31,174 nucleotides of DNA from Deinococcus sp. Arct2-2. Lineage in GTDB: Bacteria; Deinococcota; Deinococci; Deinococcales; Deinococcaceae. The notes below the pieces were generated by a model. That model was not told where the DNA came from, made no database searches, and worked only from the letters and a program-made list of their open reading frames with translations. The position numbers and the translations under genes were made by a program. The stretch lies in NCBI RefSeq assembly GCF_004801315.1, contig NZ_SSNW01000069.1:1-31174 (forward strand). The letters run 5' to 3'. Position 1 is the stretch's first letter. Every line of letters begins with the position of its first letter. Shown in pieces: positions 24,188 through 31,174 of this stretch.

Positions 24188-24547
24188 GGTTGTGTTGCCT
24201 TAGTCAGCCCTCAGGCAGCTGGAGGGCAAGGGTAGCCTGAACCTCAGACCACCCCTGCCGCGACCAACGACCACGTCTGGAACGCTTGTTTCTGGTTGTG
24301 CCGGAAACACTGGTGCGGGAAAGAGGGTCAAGGTTCGTGATGCGGGCGTGCAGGTGAAGGCATTCCTGCGCCCCTTTCCTCTGCTCCCATCCCTGTTGTT
24401 GGCGTTCCTGACACCAAGTAGGCCAGTGAGAGTGTTCTATTCAATGGGTGCCGCGGGCCGTGGAACTCATCTGTTGGTGATTGATGTCCGTCAGGCTGAA
24501 AATCCCCCGAATCGCCGCGCTGTCACTTCGCAGCTGGTCCGTATGAC
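24188..24547 (-). mobile_element. IS6-family remnant C (3' half), cut by an IS3 element
   Basis: It starts with the terminal repeat GGTTGTGTTGCCTT (24188-24201) shared with the copies at 27190 and 29957, and follows the 29957 copy with many differences up to about 24547. There the intact IS3 begins. The rest of the transposase gene is not found beyond the IS3, so a deletion accompanied or followed that insertion. Many frame changes; dead. Confidence 0.8.
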
Positions 24548-24603
24548 TGACCTGTGGGACATTGGAGTGAACCCAAAGTACCGGGCCAGCAGGCAAGTCA
24601 CTT

Positions 24604-25449
24604 CTAAGCGGCATGATAGCGGGTGGCAAACTCAGCCGGTGGGATATAGCCGAGACTGGAATGCAAACGTTCCTGGTTATACAGCTGACCGATGAAATGG
24701 TTGATGTGGTGCTGTGCGTCGTCGAAGTCGAAATAGTCCTGCAGATCAACTTCTTCCGTTTTCAGGGTGTTGTAAAAGCTTTCCATGCGGGCGTTGTCGT
24801 AGGGGTTGCCCTTTCTGGACATGCTGGGAATCAGACCAGCCTCCCGAAGCCGCTCCACATACACGCGACTCGCGTACCCTGACCCTTGGTCAGAATGGTG
24901 CAGTAAGCCTGGGGCTGGGCAACGCGCTGTGAGCGCGTTGTTGAGCGCTTTCAACGCCAGCGCCGCGTCAATACACCTTGACATGGCCCAGCCCACGATT
25001 TCTCGGGTGAAGCTGTCGAGGACGCAGGCGAGGTACACAAAGCCATGCTTGACCCGAACGTAGGTGAGATCGACTTGCCAGACTTGGTTGGGTTGAGTCG
25101 GCACCACTGTTGGCAACAGGTTTTCAAAACGACGTTCGCTGTGCGTCGAGTCCGTCGTGACCTGAAATCGCCGTTTGGGACGGCATAACAACCCCCCTGC
25201 TCGCATGACCCGTAAGACGCGTTTGTGGTTGGTCGGGCGTCCCCGGCGGGCCAGTTCATGGGTGACGCGACGGTACCCGTAGCCCGTCCACTTCAGCGCG
25301 ATGGCCTCAATCTCCTTCGTGAGCTCCAGATCCGGGTTGACCGGTGTCCGAGTCTGCTGACCCAGATACCACGACCGACTGACCGCGTGCAGCTCACACA
25401 AGCGACGTACCGACACCATGGGATGCGCGCTCCGCGCATCCGTGATCAT
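24604..25449 (-). CDS. IS3-family transposase OrfB
   Basis: 281 residues with an intact rve catalytic core: WQVDLTYVRVKHGFVYLACV (first Asp), LLHHSDQGSGYASRVYVERL (second Asp), NARMESFYNTLKTEEV (Glu), then YNQERLHSSLGYIPPAEF. An HTH_21 region (GYGYRRVTHELARRG) lies at the start. Its ATG overlaps the orfA stop (ATGA), so it may be made by re-initiation or as an OrfAB frameshift fusion. Confidence 0.9.
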   Translation of the reverse strand: MITDARSAHPMVSVRRLCELHAVSRSWYLGQQTRTPVNPDLELTKEIEAIALKWTGYGYRRVTHELARRGRPTNHKRVLRVMRAGGLLCRPKRRFQVTTDSTHSERRFENLLPTVVPTQPNQVWQVDLTYVRVKHGFVYLACVLDSFTREIVGWAMSRCIDAALALKALNNALTARCPAPGLLHHSDQGSGYASRVYVERLREAGLIPSMSRKGNPYDNARMESFYNTLKTEEVDLQDYFDFDDAQHHINHFIGQLYNQERLHSSLGYIPPAEFATRYHAA

Positions 25450-25745
25450 GTGGTGCCGTGTTTCGAGCGGTACGTCGCCAACGATTTTTTCAAGATCGTG
25501 TTCTCCAGAGCCAGCTGACCGCAGTACCGTTCCAGCTCGGCAATGCGGAGTTCGTCGCTGCGATCCGTCGTGGCACCATCGGTAAAAGCGGCTTCCCCAC
25601 GCGCCTCAACCTCTTTTCGCCACCGATGAATCAAGCTCGGAGCCAGGGAATGAGTCCGGCTGAGATGGGCGGTGGTGTGTTGGCCGGTGTTGATCTGGCT
25701 GACCACCTCAAGTTTGAACTCGCGGCTGTGATTTCGTCCTGGCAT
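25446..25745 (-). CDS. IS3-family transposase OrfA
   Basis: 99 residues: MPGRNHSREFKLEVVSQINT and HLSRTHSLAPSLIHRWRKEV form the helix-turn-helix, and RIAELERYCGQLALENTILK forms the leucine-zipper region used for OrfA/OrfAB pairing. It is intact. Confidence 0.9.
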   Translation of the reverse strand: MPGRNHSREFKLEVVSQINTGQHTTAHLSRTHSLAPSLIHRWRKEVEARGEAAFTDGATTDRSDELRIAELERYCGQLALENTILKKSLATYRSKHGTT

Positions 25746-25916
25746 CTGATCTCCTTCGCGATGCAGTCAGCGTATCTGCTGACTGGGGCGAAGTGTCTTA
25801 GCCTGTGGTCCTGTCAGATGGGGTCAGTCCACCGTGATCAATCACATCAGGCCATTGAGGCACAGAACATCCATTGATCGCTCCTTGCGTCTCCCTGCCG
25901 GGTTAGGCTGAAAGTC

Positions 25917-26909
25917 ATGACCCCATCAGAGGTTGGACACATCACCTATTCGCGTGGTGGGCAGGCAGAAAGTCGGCATGAGATTCACGTGGCGGTGGTG
26001 GACGCCAACGGCCACCTGAAAGCCCACTGCGGCAACGCTGAGCTGACGACTTTTCCGCGCAGCAGCAGCAAGCCGGTACAGGCGCTTCCGCTGGCCGAGG
26101 CCATGCCCGACCTTCCGCAGGATGAACTGGCGGTGGCCTGTGCCAGCCATGCCGGAACGCCCGAGCATCTGGCGGTGGTTCAGCGTCTGCTGGCCCGCTC
26201 GGGAAGCAGCGTGGCCGATCTGCGGTGCGGTACCCATCCGCCTTTTGATGCGCCAACCGCCGCCAGCCTGATTCAGAGTCAGCAGACCCCTACCCCACTG
26301 CACCACAACTGTTCTGGAAAACACGCCGGAATGCTGCTGGCTTGCGTCCGCCTGGGCCTGCCGCGTGAGGGCTACACCCACCCGGCCCATCCCCTGCAGG
26401 TCCAGATTCGGGCGCTGCACGCCAGCCTGGCCGACGTGCCTCTGGAGGCCATACACGCGGGCGTAGACGGGTGCAGTGTGCCCGCCTTTGCCCTGCCTCT
26501 TCGGGGAACGGCCCGTATTTTTGCGCGGTTGGCGGCTCCTTCTGGTCCCCATGCCCAGGCGCTGGCACGCATTGCCCAGGCCATGCAGGCCCACCCTTTC
26601 CTGATTGCTGGCCCCGGACGGCTGGATACCACCCTGATGCCGCTGGTGCCGGGCCTGACGGCCAAGATGGGGGCCGAAGCCTTCTACGGAATGGCCCTGC
26701 AAGACACCCCCTCTGGGCCGTTGGGGGTGGCCTTCAAAGTGATGGACGGAGGGGAGCGGGCCAGATCGCCCATGGCCCTGGCCGTGCTGAAGGCGTTGGG
26801 CGTTCCCCTGACAGAAGCCGTCTGGGCGCTGGCTCCCTCCGAACTCCGCAACTGGGCCGGGCAAGAGGTCGGCCGCATTCAGACCCATCTTCCGCTGGTG
26901 TGGTCCTGA
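25917..26909 (+). CDS. L-asparaginase II-type (Rhizobium-type) enzyme
   Basis: 330 residues. This family (Pfam asparaginase_II, like R. etli thermolabile asparaginases) hydrolyses L-asparagine to aspartate and ammonia. Visible family motifs: FPRSSSKPVQALPL (Ser-x-x-Lys nucleophile region), CASHAGTPEHLAV (second Ser), HHNCSGKHAGMLLAC (Cys and Lys of the metal/active site), GVDGCSVPAFALPL (second Cys), and LTAKMGAEAFYG (Lys). No signal peptide, so it is cytoplasmic. Length is normal. A -10-like TAGGCT lies 7 bases before ATG 25917, so the leader may be very short. The gene stands alone between the IS3 and a MITE-like element. Confidence 0.9.
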   Translation: MTPSEVGHITYSRGGQAESRHEIHVAVVDANGHLKAHCGNAELTTFPRSSSKPVQALPLAEAMPDLPQDELAVACASHAGTPEHLAVVQRLLARSGSSVADLRCGTHPPFDAPTAASLIQSQQTPTPLHHNCSGKHAGMLLACVRLGLPREGYTHPAHPLQVQIRALHASLADVPLEAIHAGVDGCSVPAFALPLRGTARIFARLAAPSGPHAQALARIAQAMQAHPFLIAGPGRLDTTLMPLVPGLTAKMGAEAFYGMALQDTPSGPLGVAFKVMDGGERARSPMALAVLKALGVPLTEAVWALAPSELRNWAGQEVGRIQTHLPLVWS

Positions 26910-26949
26910 AGAGTGGGACCCGCGCCAGATCAATAGGGTCCAGAGTATT

Positions 26950-27071
26950 GGTAGTCCGTTGAGTAGCTGCGCTGCCGCCAGAGACACATTGTTTTTCGCA
27001 GCTTGGATCGGTTGATCTCAACGAAAAACACAGTCTCCGACTCGTCTGCCAGGCTCAGTCAACGGACTGCC
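26950..27071. repeat. 122-bp MITE-like inverted repeat
   Basis: Ends GGTAGTCCGTTGA (26950-26962) and TCAACGGACTGCC (27059-27071) are complementary at 12 of 13 positions. An inner pair TGTTTTTCG (26990-26998) and CGAAAAACA (27022-27030) shares the same centre (27010). AGTATT flanks both sides directly (26944-26949 and 27072-27077) as a possible target duplication. It codes nothing. Confidence 0.7.
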
Positions 27072-27189
27072 AGTATTGATCGCGGTGTAGGTGTGCATTC
27101 ATGAGGCGCTACGGAAGGTCGATGTACCGGGCACGCTGCAATTAACCTTTCTTTTCAGGCCACTATCGTGCGCGCATAGAAGTTTCCTA

Positions 27190-27560
27190 GGTTGTGTTGC
27201 CTTAACCGGAATCGGGGTACGCTGGCCTCCCGTGAGTGACCGGACACCCGCCCGCCACCGCTTTTCAATGACGATCATCCAGCACGCGGTTTGGCTGTAC
27301 TATCGCTTTCCCCTGAGTGACCGAGACGTGCAGGAATTGCTCCACCAGCGCGGCCCAACAGGTCAGTCACGAAACCCTCCGCGAATGGTGCATACAATTC
27401 GGACTTCGCTTCGCCGAAGACCTGCGCCATCGTGAACCCCGTCGGGGTTTAGGGTGGCATCTCGACGAGGTCTGTACGAGCGTCGATGGCGTTCGAGACT
27501 GACTCTGGTGGGACGTGGACGAGTACGGGTTCGTGCAGGGCATTGTGCTGGCGGTGGCAA
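27190..27560 (+). mobile_element. IS6-family remnant A (5' half)
   Basis: It starts with GGTTGTGTTGCCTTAAC (27190-27206). The transposase begins at GTG 27232 (TIIQHAVWLYYRFPLSDRDV) and changes frame at the GGCCCAACAGG sequence near 27355, then reads QQVSHETLREWCIQF and GWHLDEVCTSVDGVRD to a stop at 27500-27502 that replaces the Trp codon seen in the 29957 copy. Similarity continues in the same frame to DEYGFVQGIVL (about 27550), then ends. The 3' half is absent. Confidence 0.85.
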
Positions 27561-28021
27561 GTACGGAGGAACTGGATCTCGACGACATCGCGCAGTTCAA
27601 AGGAGATCAGCAGACGGGGTTTGCGACCGTGAAGATCAAAGGTGGACAGAACGGTCTGGCGCAGGCCCTGTCCATCATCGTCAAGCCGCTGGCGTCCCAG
27701 GACTGGGTGACCGATGTGGCGCATTACCAAATTTCCGCCACAGTGGCCACGCCGCCCCGGCCAGTGGTCTCCACGACGACCACTGCGGTCTCGACCTGGA
27801 AGTCTTCGTTCAAGTTGACGCTGAGCCTGGTGCGGGTGTACGACTTTTACGCCAATCAGCTCAAGGGGCAGGGCTACGAGTCGGACGAGATGACCACCTC
27901 GCGCCTGCAGATGGTGGGCAAGTTCAGCCTGTATGACGACTCGAGCGCCAACTTGACCGTAAAGCAGCGCCCGGGAACAACCATGTACGACGTCATCCTC
28001 GTGCGCAAACACGCTCAGTAA
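27515..28021 (+). CDS. Chimeric ORF: IS6 scrap plus end of an unknown gene
   Basis: 168 residues from a GTG (27515). The first 12 residues (DEYGFVQGIVL) come from IS6 transposase. The rest is a soluble, beta-rich sequence with no recognised family: IAQFKGDQQTGFATVKIKGG, ALSIIVKPLASQDW, a Pro/Thr-rich linker (PPRPVVSTTTTAV), then LSLVRVYDFYANQLKGQGYE and MVGKFSLYDDSSANLTVKQR. The host gene lost its 5' end, and any signal peptide, to the IS6 insertion. A terminator follows at 28087. Whether it is still translated is unknown. Confidence 0.55.
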   Translation: MDEYGFVQGIVLAVASTEELDLDDIAQFKGDQQTGFATVKIKGGQNGLAQALSIIVKPLASQDWVTDVAHYQISATVATPPRPVVSTTTTAVSTWKSSFKLTLSLVRVYDFYANQLKGQGYESDEMTTSRLQMVGKFSLYDDSSANLTVKQRPGTTMYDVILVRKHAQ

Positions 28022-28086
28022 GACCGCAACAACGGCACGCTCCAACTGACCCGCCTAGGGGCGTGATCAACAGCCCAGGCGTCCAG

Positions 28087-28109
28087 GCCCACCGCAAGGT
28101 GGGCTTTTT
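28087..28109 (+). terminator. Intrinsic terminator
   Basis: GCCCACC (28087-28093), loop GCAA, GGTGGGC (28098-28104), then TTTTT. It is 66 bp after the chimeric ORF. Confidence 0.9.
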
Positions 28110-28542
28110 CTCGGCCCTCCGAACGACCCCCGGGAGGAACACCGGAAGGCACGGTCAGATTGACGGATGACTCACCACTCCAGAATGGCTTTTGACTGGG
28201 ATCAAACGGTAAACAAAGCGCGTGGTGGCGCTGCACCCACTGGTCAAGCGCGGCGCCCTGCTCACCCACGATTCTTCAGAGCCAGGGCCAAACCCCGGCC
28301 ACAGCATGTCCCCGCCGGTCTTCTGTCACTGGTATCCAGATGAGGTACCCCACTCGCCCCAGATGTGGTGACTCCCGAGGATGCCGCGTGGGTAGAGCAC
28401 GCCCCGCACATTTTGTTCATGTCAGCGTCCGGTCGTCGGTTCTGTAGGGTCTGAGAGCCGTTTGAAGCGCCAACAAGCCCGCTTGATCCATTGGTAAAGC
28501 TGAGCCCAACAAACCTCCGGCATCCAGCAGATAGGCTGAGGC
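28110..28542. other. Non-coding stretch, nothing recognised
   Basis: About 430 bases between the terminator and the next gene. No plausible gene, repeat or RNA structure stands out. Confidence 0.4.
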
Positions 28543-28890
28543 ATGGCTTACCAAGCGCAGCTCGATGATGGCCGGACCCTCACGCTTGAGCAGCACGGCG
28601 AGCAGACCCTCATCTCTGTTGAGCAGCAGGGACAGGCCCAGGCGTCCGGCACCACAACAGGCACCTGGACCGCTCCGCCTCAGGTCCACCGGCTCCAGGA
28701 CCGCTTTGTGGTGGAACTCCGGACCAACCCGCCCGTGTATTTCGCGCTGTACGGCAACCAGGTTCAGTCGCTGGGCGAGGCCCCCGACCTGGGCAAACAC
28801 GGGGCGGTCGAGTTGAAGGCTGTGCCGGACGGTCAGGGTATGAAGCCCATGGAACCCATGACACCGATGAAACCGATGAAGCCCCTGTGA
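28543..28890 (+). CDS. Small protein with Met/Pro-rich repeat tail
   Basis: 115 residues, no signal peptide or membrane segment. The body (MAYQAQLDDGRTLTLEQHGE, VHRLQDRFVVELRTN, VYFALYGNQVQSLGEAPDL) looks like a small beta-sandwich. The tail is a run of MKPM/MEPM/MTPM units (about residues 100-115). Family not recognised. AGGCTGAGGC just before ATG may serve as the Shine-Dalgarno. Confidence 0.6.
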   Translation: MAYQAQLDDGRTLTLEQHGEQTLISVEQQGQAQASGTTTGTWTAPPQVHRLQDRFVVELRTNPPVYFALYGNQVQSLGEAPDLGKHGAVELKAVPDGQGMKPMEPMTPMKPMKPL

Positions 28891-29067
28891 CCTCAGTGCA
28901 GTCGAGACAGGTGGACTGCTCCCTGTGCTGAACTGATCCATCTTCGATACGGTCCAGCGACTGCACCCACGCCACTTGCGGGTCAGAGGAAAAACAGGTT
29001 GAGGCACAGCTTTTTGCCTGAAGGGTTAAGCAACAGAAGAGGCCTGCAGCATGTGTACATTGGCCCT

Positions 29068-29904
29068 ATGCCTTTACCTGACCAAGAACTTCAGAGGAGT
29101 GAACACGGCAAGTTGACAGGACGCGTGGCAGTGGTCACCGGGGCGGCCGGCGGCATCGGGCGCGCAACGGCGCTGGCACTGGCACAGGCGGGGGCGCGGG
29201 TGGTGGTGTCCGACATGCAACTTGAGGCGGGCGAAGCTGCCGCTGCCCTGATCCGCACGGCAGGTGGTCAGGCTGTTTTTGTGGCCTGTGACGTTTCGGA
29301 ACCCGCACAGGTGGCCCGCCTGATCGAACAGACCGTTGAGGAATACGGCGCGCTGCATATCCTGGTCAACAATGCTGGAATTTCAGGGGGGTCCAGTCTG
29401 GCCCATGAGATGGACATAGAGCTGTGGGACCGGGTCATGGCGGTCAACGTGCGTGGTCCCTTCTTGTGCGTGAAAGCAGCGATGCCGCATCTGCTTGCCA
29501 GCGGCCACCAAGCGGCCATCATCAATATTGCTTCGACCTATGGCCTGATCGGGGCGTTGCGGGCGCCAGCGTACTGTGCCTCTAAAGGCGCGCTGGTCAA
29601 TCTGACCCGGCAGCTTGCGGTGGACTACGGACCCCAGGGCATCCGCGTCAACGTCGTTTGTCCGGGGTACATCGATACCGATATGGGCGGCAGCGTGGCC
29701 AAATTGCCAGCCGAGCAGGCAGCTGCCGCACGGGCACGGCGTGAAGCCAATGCTGCGCTGCAACCCCTAGGGCGGCAGGCACAGGCGGATGAAGTGGCCC
29801 GCGTGGTCGCCTTTCTGGCCTCTGACGACAGTTCGTTTATGACCGGATCTATTGTCACGGTAGACGGTGGCTGCACCGCCACCTTTAACCACGGGCCGCG
29901 CTGA
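29068..29904 (+). CDS. Short-chain dehydrogenase/reductase (SDR)
   Basis: 278 residues from ATG 29068 (MPLPDQELQRSEHGKLTGRV). Classical SDR signature: VTGAAGGIGRATALALAQAG (NAD(P) binding), ACDVSEP, ILVNNAGISGG, INIASTYG (catalytic Ser), APAYCASKGALV (Tyr and Lys), VCPGYIDTDM, and FMTGSIVTVDGG at the end. The Asp in VVVSDM favours NAD(H). The substrate is unknown. A -10-like TACATT (29056-29061) lies 6 bases before this ATG and there is no Shine-Dalgarno, pointing to a leaderless mRNA and against the longer in-frame start at 28999. It stands alone. Confidence 0.9.
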   Translation: MPLPDQELQRSEHGKLTGRVAVVTGAAGGIGRATALALAQAGARVVVSDMQLEAGEAAAALIRTAGGQAVFVACDVSEPAQVARLIEQTVEEYGALHILVNNAGISGGSSLAHEMDIELWDRVMAVNVRGPFLCVKAAMPHLLASGHQAAIINIASTYGLIGALRAPAYCASKGALVNLTRQLAVDYGPQGIRVNVVCPGYIDTDMGGSVAKLPAEQAAAARARREANAALQPLGRQAQADEVARVVAFLASDDSSFMTGSIVTVDGGCTATFNHGPR

Positions 29905-29956
29905 AGCAGGCCTGAGTGTAGCGATGGGCTGGTCGCTGAGATTCAGGACTTTCTGG

Positions 29957-30765
29957 GGTTGTGTTGCCTTAACTGGCGTCACGGCAGACTGAGGGCAGGG
30001 GCGGCCTCAGGTTCAGGCCGCCCCTGCCGCGACCATTGACCACGTCTGAAACGCTTTTCTCTGATTATTTCGTCTACTTCTGGCGGAAACGCTGGTTCTG
30101 GTGTGCTGGTGAAGATTGTCGATCCTGGCGTGCAGATTCAGGAATTCCTGCGCTCGCTTTCTTCGCTTGAAGCCCTGCTGTTGTCGCTCCTGACGCCGTG
30201 TGGAACGGTGAGATTGTTCGATCAAATTGTTGCAGCGCGCCGCGGAGATCACTTGCTGGTGGTCGACGTTGACCAAGCTCGGGGGTTCCCGAATCGCTGC
30301 GCCGTAACTCCGTAGCTGGTCGGTTCGAATGGCCTCTGGGACGTCGTATTCACTTAGGAGGCGAGTTAGGAAGGTCTTCGCAGCTTCAGTGTCTTGGTGC
30401 CGCTGAAGCAGGATACCCTGCACGAAGCCGTGCTCGTCCACTGCTCTCCACAACCAGTGTCGGACACCATTAACGCTCGTACACACCTCGTCCAGATGCC
30501 ACCGGGAACCCCGTCGGGGTTCCCGGTGGCGCAGTTCCTCAGCGAAGAGGGCGCTGAATTTGATACACCATTCGCGGAGGGTCTTGTGGCTGACCTGTTG
30601 GGCCGCGCTGGTGCAGTAATTCTTGAACATCTCGATAGCTGAGCGGGAAACGGTAGTACAGCCAGAGTGCGTGCTGGATGATGGTCATGGGAAAACGGTG
30701 GCGGTAAGGCTTGGCGTCGGTCACGGCGGCTCAGCCTACCCCGCTCAGATCAAGGCAACACAACC
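29957..30765 (-). mobile_element. IS6-family copy B, full length
   Basis: 809 bp between GGTTGTGTTGCCTT (29957-29970) and its exact complement (30752-30765). No 8-bp target duplication is visible (left flank CTTTCTGG, right flank GTTAAAAG), which suggests recombination between IS6 copies after insertion. It lies directly next to the iteron region. Confidence 0.9.
30013..30724 (-). pseudogene. IS6-family transposase, one frameshift
   Basis: The start (GTG 30724, then TIIQHALWLYYRFPLSYRDV) and the rest (30013-30630) are in different frames. The break is at GGCCCAACAGG near 30595-30604, exactly where copy A breaks. All catalytic residues remain: HLDEVCTSVNG (Asp), AIRTDQLRSYGAAIREPP (Asp), NNLIEQSHRSTRRQER (Glu). 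Without the shift it would be a normal IS6 transposase of about 235 residues. Confidence 0.85.
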
Positions 30766-30847
30766 GTTAAAAGCTTTAAAAGAAGTGATGATCATCATCA
30801 GGCGGAGGCGCTCGTTGTCGGCTGAATCGGCATTTTCGACGTAGATC
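30766..30847. other. AT-rich spacer between IS6 and iterons
   Basis: It holds GTTAAAAGCTTTAAAAG (30766-30782) and the perfect palindrome TGATGATCATCA (30786-30797). The A/T-rich stretch could be a DNA-unwinding element next to the iterons. No DnaA box (TTATNCACA) was found. Confidence 0.4.
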
Positions 30848-31035
30848 CTGCGAACTTTCGGGAGTCGAGTTTCCAAAACTCTGCGAACTTCCGGTATGAA
30901 TTCTGCGAACTTCCGGGTGTTCACAATACAAACTCTGCGAACTTCCGGGAGTTCAGCTTTAAAAATGCTGCGAACTTCCGGTATAAACGCTGCGAACTTC
31001 CGGGTATTTGGAGCGCAAACTCTGCGAATTTCCGG
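30848..31035. repeat. Iteron array, probable replication origin
   Basis: Seven copies of CTGCGAACTTCCGG start at 30848, 30881, 30903, 30935, 30968, 30990 and 31022 (copies 1 and 7 have one change each). Spacings are 33, 22, 32, 33, 22, 32, close to whole helical turns. The three sub-types differ in the bases after the core (GAG, TAT, GTG/GTA) and recur in order, giving an 87-bp higher-order unit present twice plus the start of a third. This is the pattern of Rep-binding iterons. Confidence 0.85.
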
Positions 31036-31174
31036 GAGTCGAACATCCCACCGATTCGCCATGCTGACGTTCCTCAGACGTTCAGCAGGCGCATCGCCGA
31101 GAAGCGACCTGTCAAGGAGGGATGATACGGGATTAAACTGAGTCGCGAATATGAGACCTGCCTCGCTGTTCCCG
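31036..31174 (+). other. Right edge after the iterons
   Basis: GACGTTC occurs twice 11 bp apart (from 31066). AAGGAGGGATGATACGGG (31115 onwards) looks like a ribosome site, but that ATG runs only four codons. An ATG at 31151 stays open to the window end (MRPASLFP) without a Shine-Dalgarno and could be the start of a rep gene. This cannot be decided here. Confidence 0.3.

Larger units (their letters stand above)
24548..25826 (-). mobile_element. IS3-family element, apparently intact
   Basis: About 1.28 kb with two overlapping transposase genes. The proposed ends are TGACC at 24548 and GGGTCA at 25821-25826, the TGACC-type ends seen in IS407-like members. No clear target duplication is visible, which fits the broken IS6 sequence on only one side. 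Confidence 0.7.

Noticed and set aside
25926..26987. 353-residue open frame opposite the asparaginase gene
   Set aside because: Antisense shadow; asparaginase motifs on the plus strand are complete.
28999..29067. Longer start for the SDR protein
   Set aside because: The extra 23 residues are not SDR-like and would cover the -10-like TACATT; ATG 29068 fits a short-leader mRNA and the usual SDR N-terminus.
30848..31035. CRISPR array
   Set aside because: Cores are 14 bp with gaps of only 8 to 19 bp that themselves recur in order. CRISPR spacers are longer and unique, and no cas gene is present.
30745..31062. Minus-strand reading frame with 29-residue repeats (LPEVRRV, NTRKFAEFIPEV)
   Set aside because: The repeats are the 87-bp iteron units read in frame (87 is divisible by 3). 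There is no ribosome site, the frame runs into the IS6 end, and the DNA-level spacing explains the pattern better than protein coding.
1..31174. tRNA or rRNA genes
   Set aside because: I looked for cloverleaf and conserved rRNA sequences by eye and found none; a covariance-model scan would be needed to exclude tRNAs fully.

Overview
The window looks like part of a secondary replicon (plasmid or megaplasmid) of a Deinococcus-type bacterium. This is an inference. It rests on the high-GC coding style, a DUF6683-type secreted protein, Deinococcus-like IS4, IS5, IS6, IS3 and IS110 copies, a ParA/ParB pair of the secondary-replicon kind, and genes that lack a Shine-Dalgarno sequence but have a -10 box close to the start codon. 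No rRNA, tRNA or core informational gene was seen. Two replicon-maintenance loci are present. One is parA-parB with three palindromic parS-like sites (about 5.48-7.44 kb). The other is a highly ordered iteron array at the right edge (30.85-31.04 kb), which is probably the replication origin, with its rep gene presumably just outside the window.

Layout. 1-0.85 kb: frameshifted IS4-family transposase running off the left edge, then a triple 23-bp repeat. 0.9-5.2 kb: three secreted proteins in two convergent units sharing one terminator; two are tandem paralogues with overlapping stop and start. 5.2-7.4 kb: parS sites, parB, parA. 7.8-10.9 kb: a GAF-PAS-PAS sensor overlapping a PAS/HD-GYP/PAS/GGDEF cyclic-di-GMP enzyme gene broken by one extra C. 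10.97-11.90 kb: complete IS5-family element with TAA target duplication. 12.1-14.1 kb: YqeY-like gene followed by a scrap heap (SUKH gene with frameshift, TetR C-terminus, IS630 start, tail of an unknown gene) and small hypothetical genes. 14.6-16.9 kb: three small membrane-associated genes and a GrpB-like/adenylyltransferase-like two-domain protein, bracketed by two similar TCGGCT-repeat motifs. 16.9-19.3 kb: decayed resolvase start, histidine-kinase tail, internally deleted IS3, frameshifted IS110.

19.3-24.1 kb is the best-preserved metabolic block. All five genes lie on the minus strand: a TetR regulator with a candidate self-operator over its -10 box, a cupin, a DUF4386 membrane protein, an NAD-dependent epimerase-like protein and a Tat-exported multicopper oxidase. 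The last two are translationally coupled. A stress or redox role is plausible but unproven. 24.2-25.8 kb: IS6 remnant cut by an intact IS3 element. 25.9-26.9 kb: L-asparaginase II-type enzyme, followed by a 122-bp MITE-like inverted repeat. 27.2-28.0 kb: second IS6 remnant fused in frame to the end of an unknown gene. 28.5-29.9 kb: small protein with a methionine/proline tail, and an SDR dehydrogenase. 29.96-30.77 kb: full-length but frameshifted IS6 copy next to the iterons.

Overall the region is an IS-driven mosaic around a working partition and origin backbone. The most interesting items are the two-level (33/22/32 within 87 bp) iteron array, the parS palindromes (one perfect over 38 bp, one containing the parB stop codon), the identical frameshift in two IS6 copies, the IS6-derived chimeric ORF, and the bracketed small-membrane-protein cassette.
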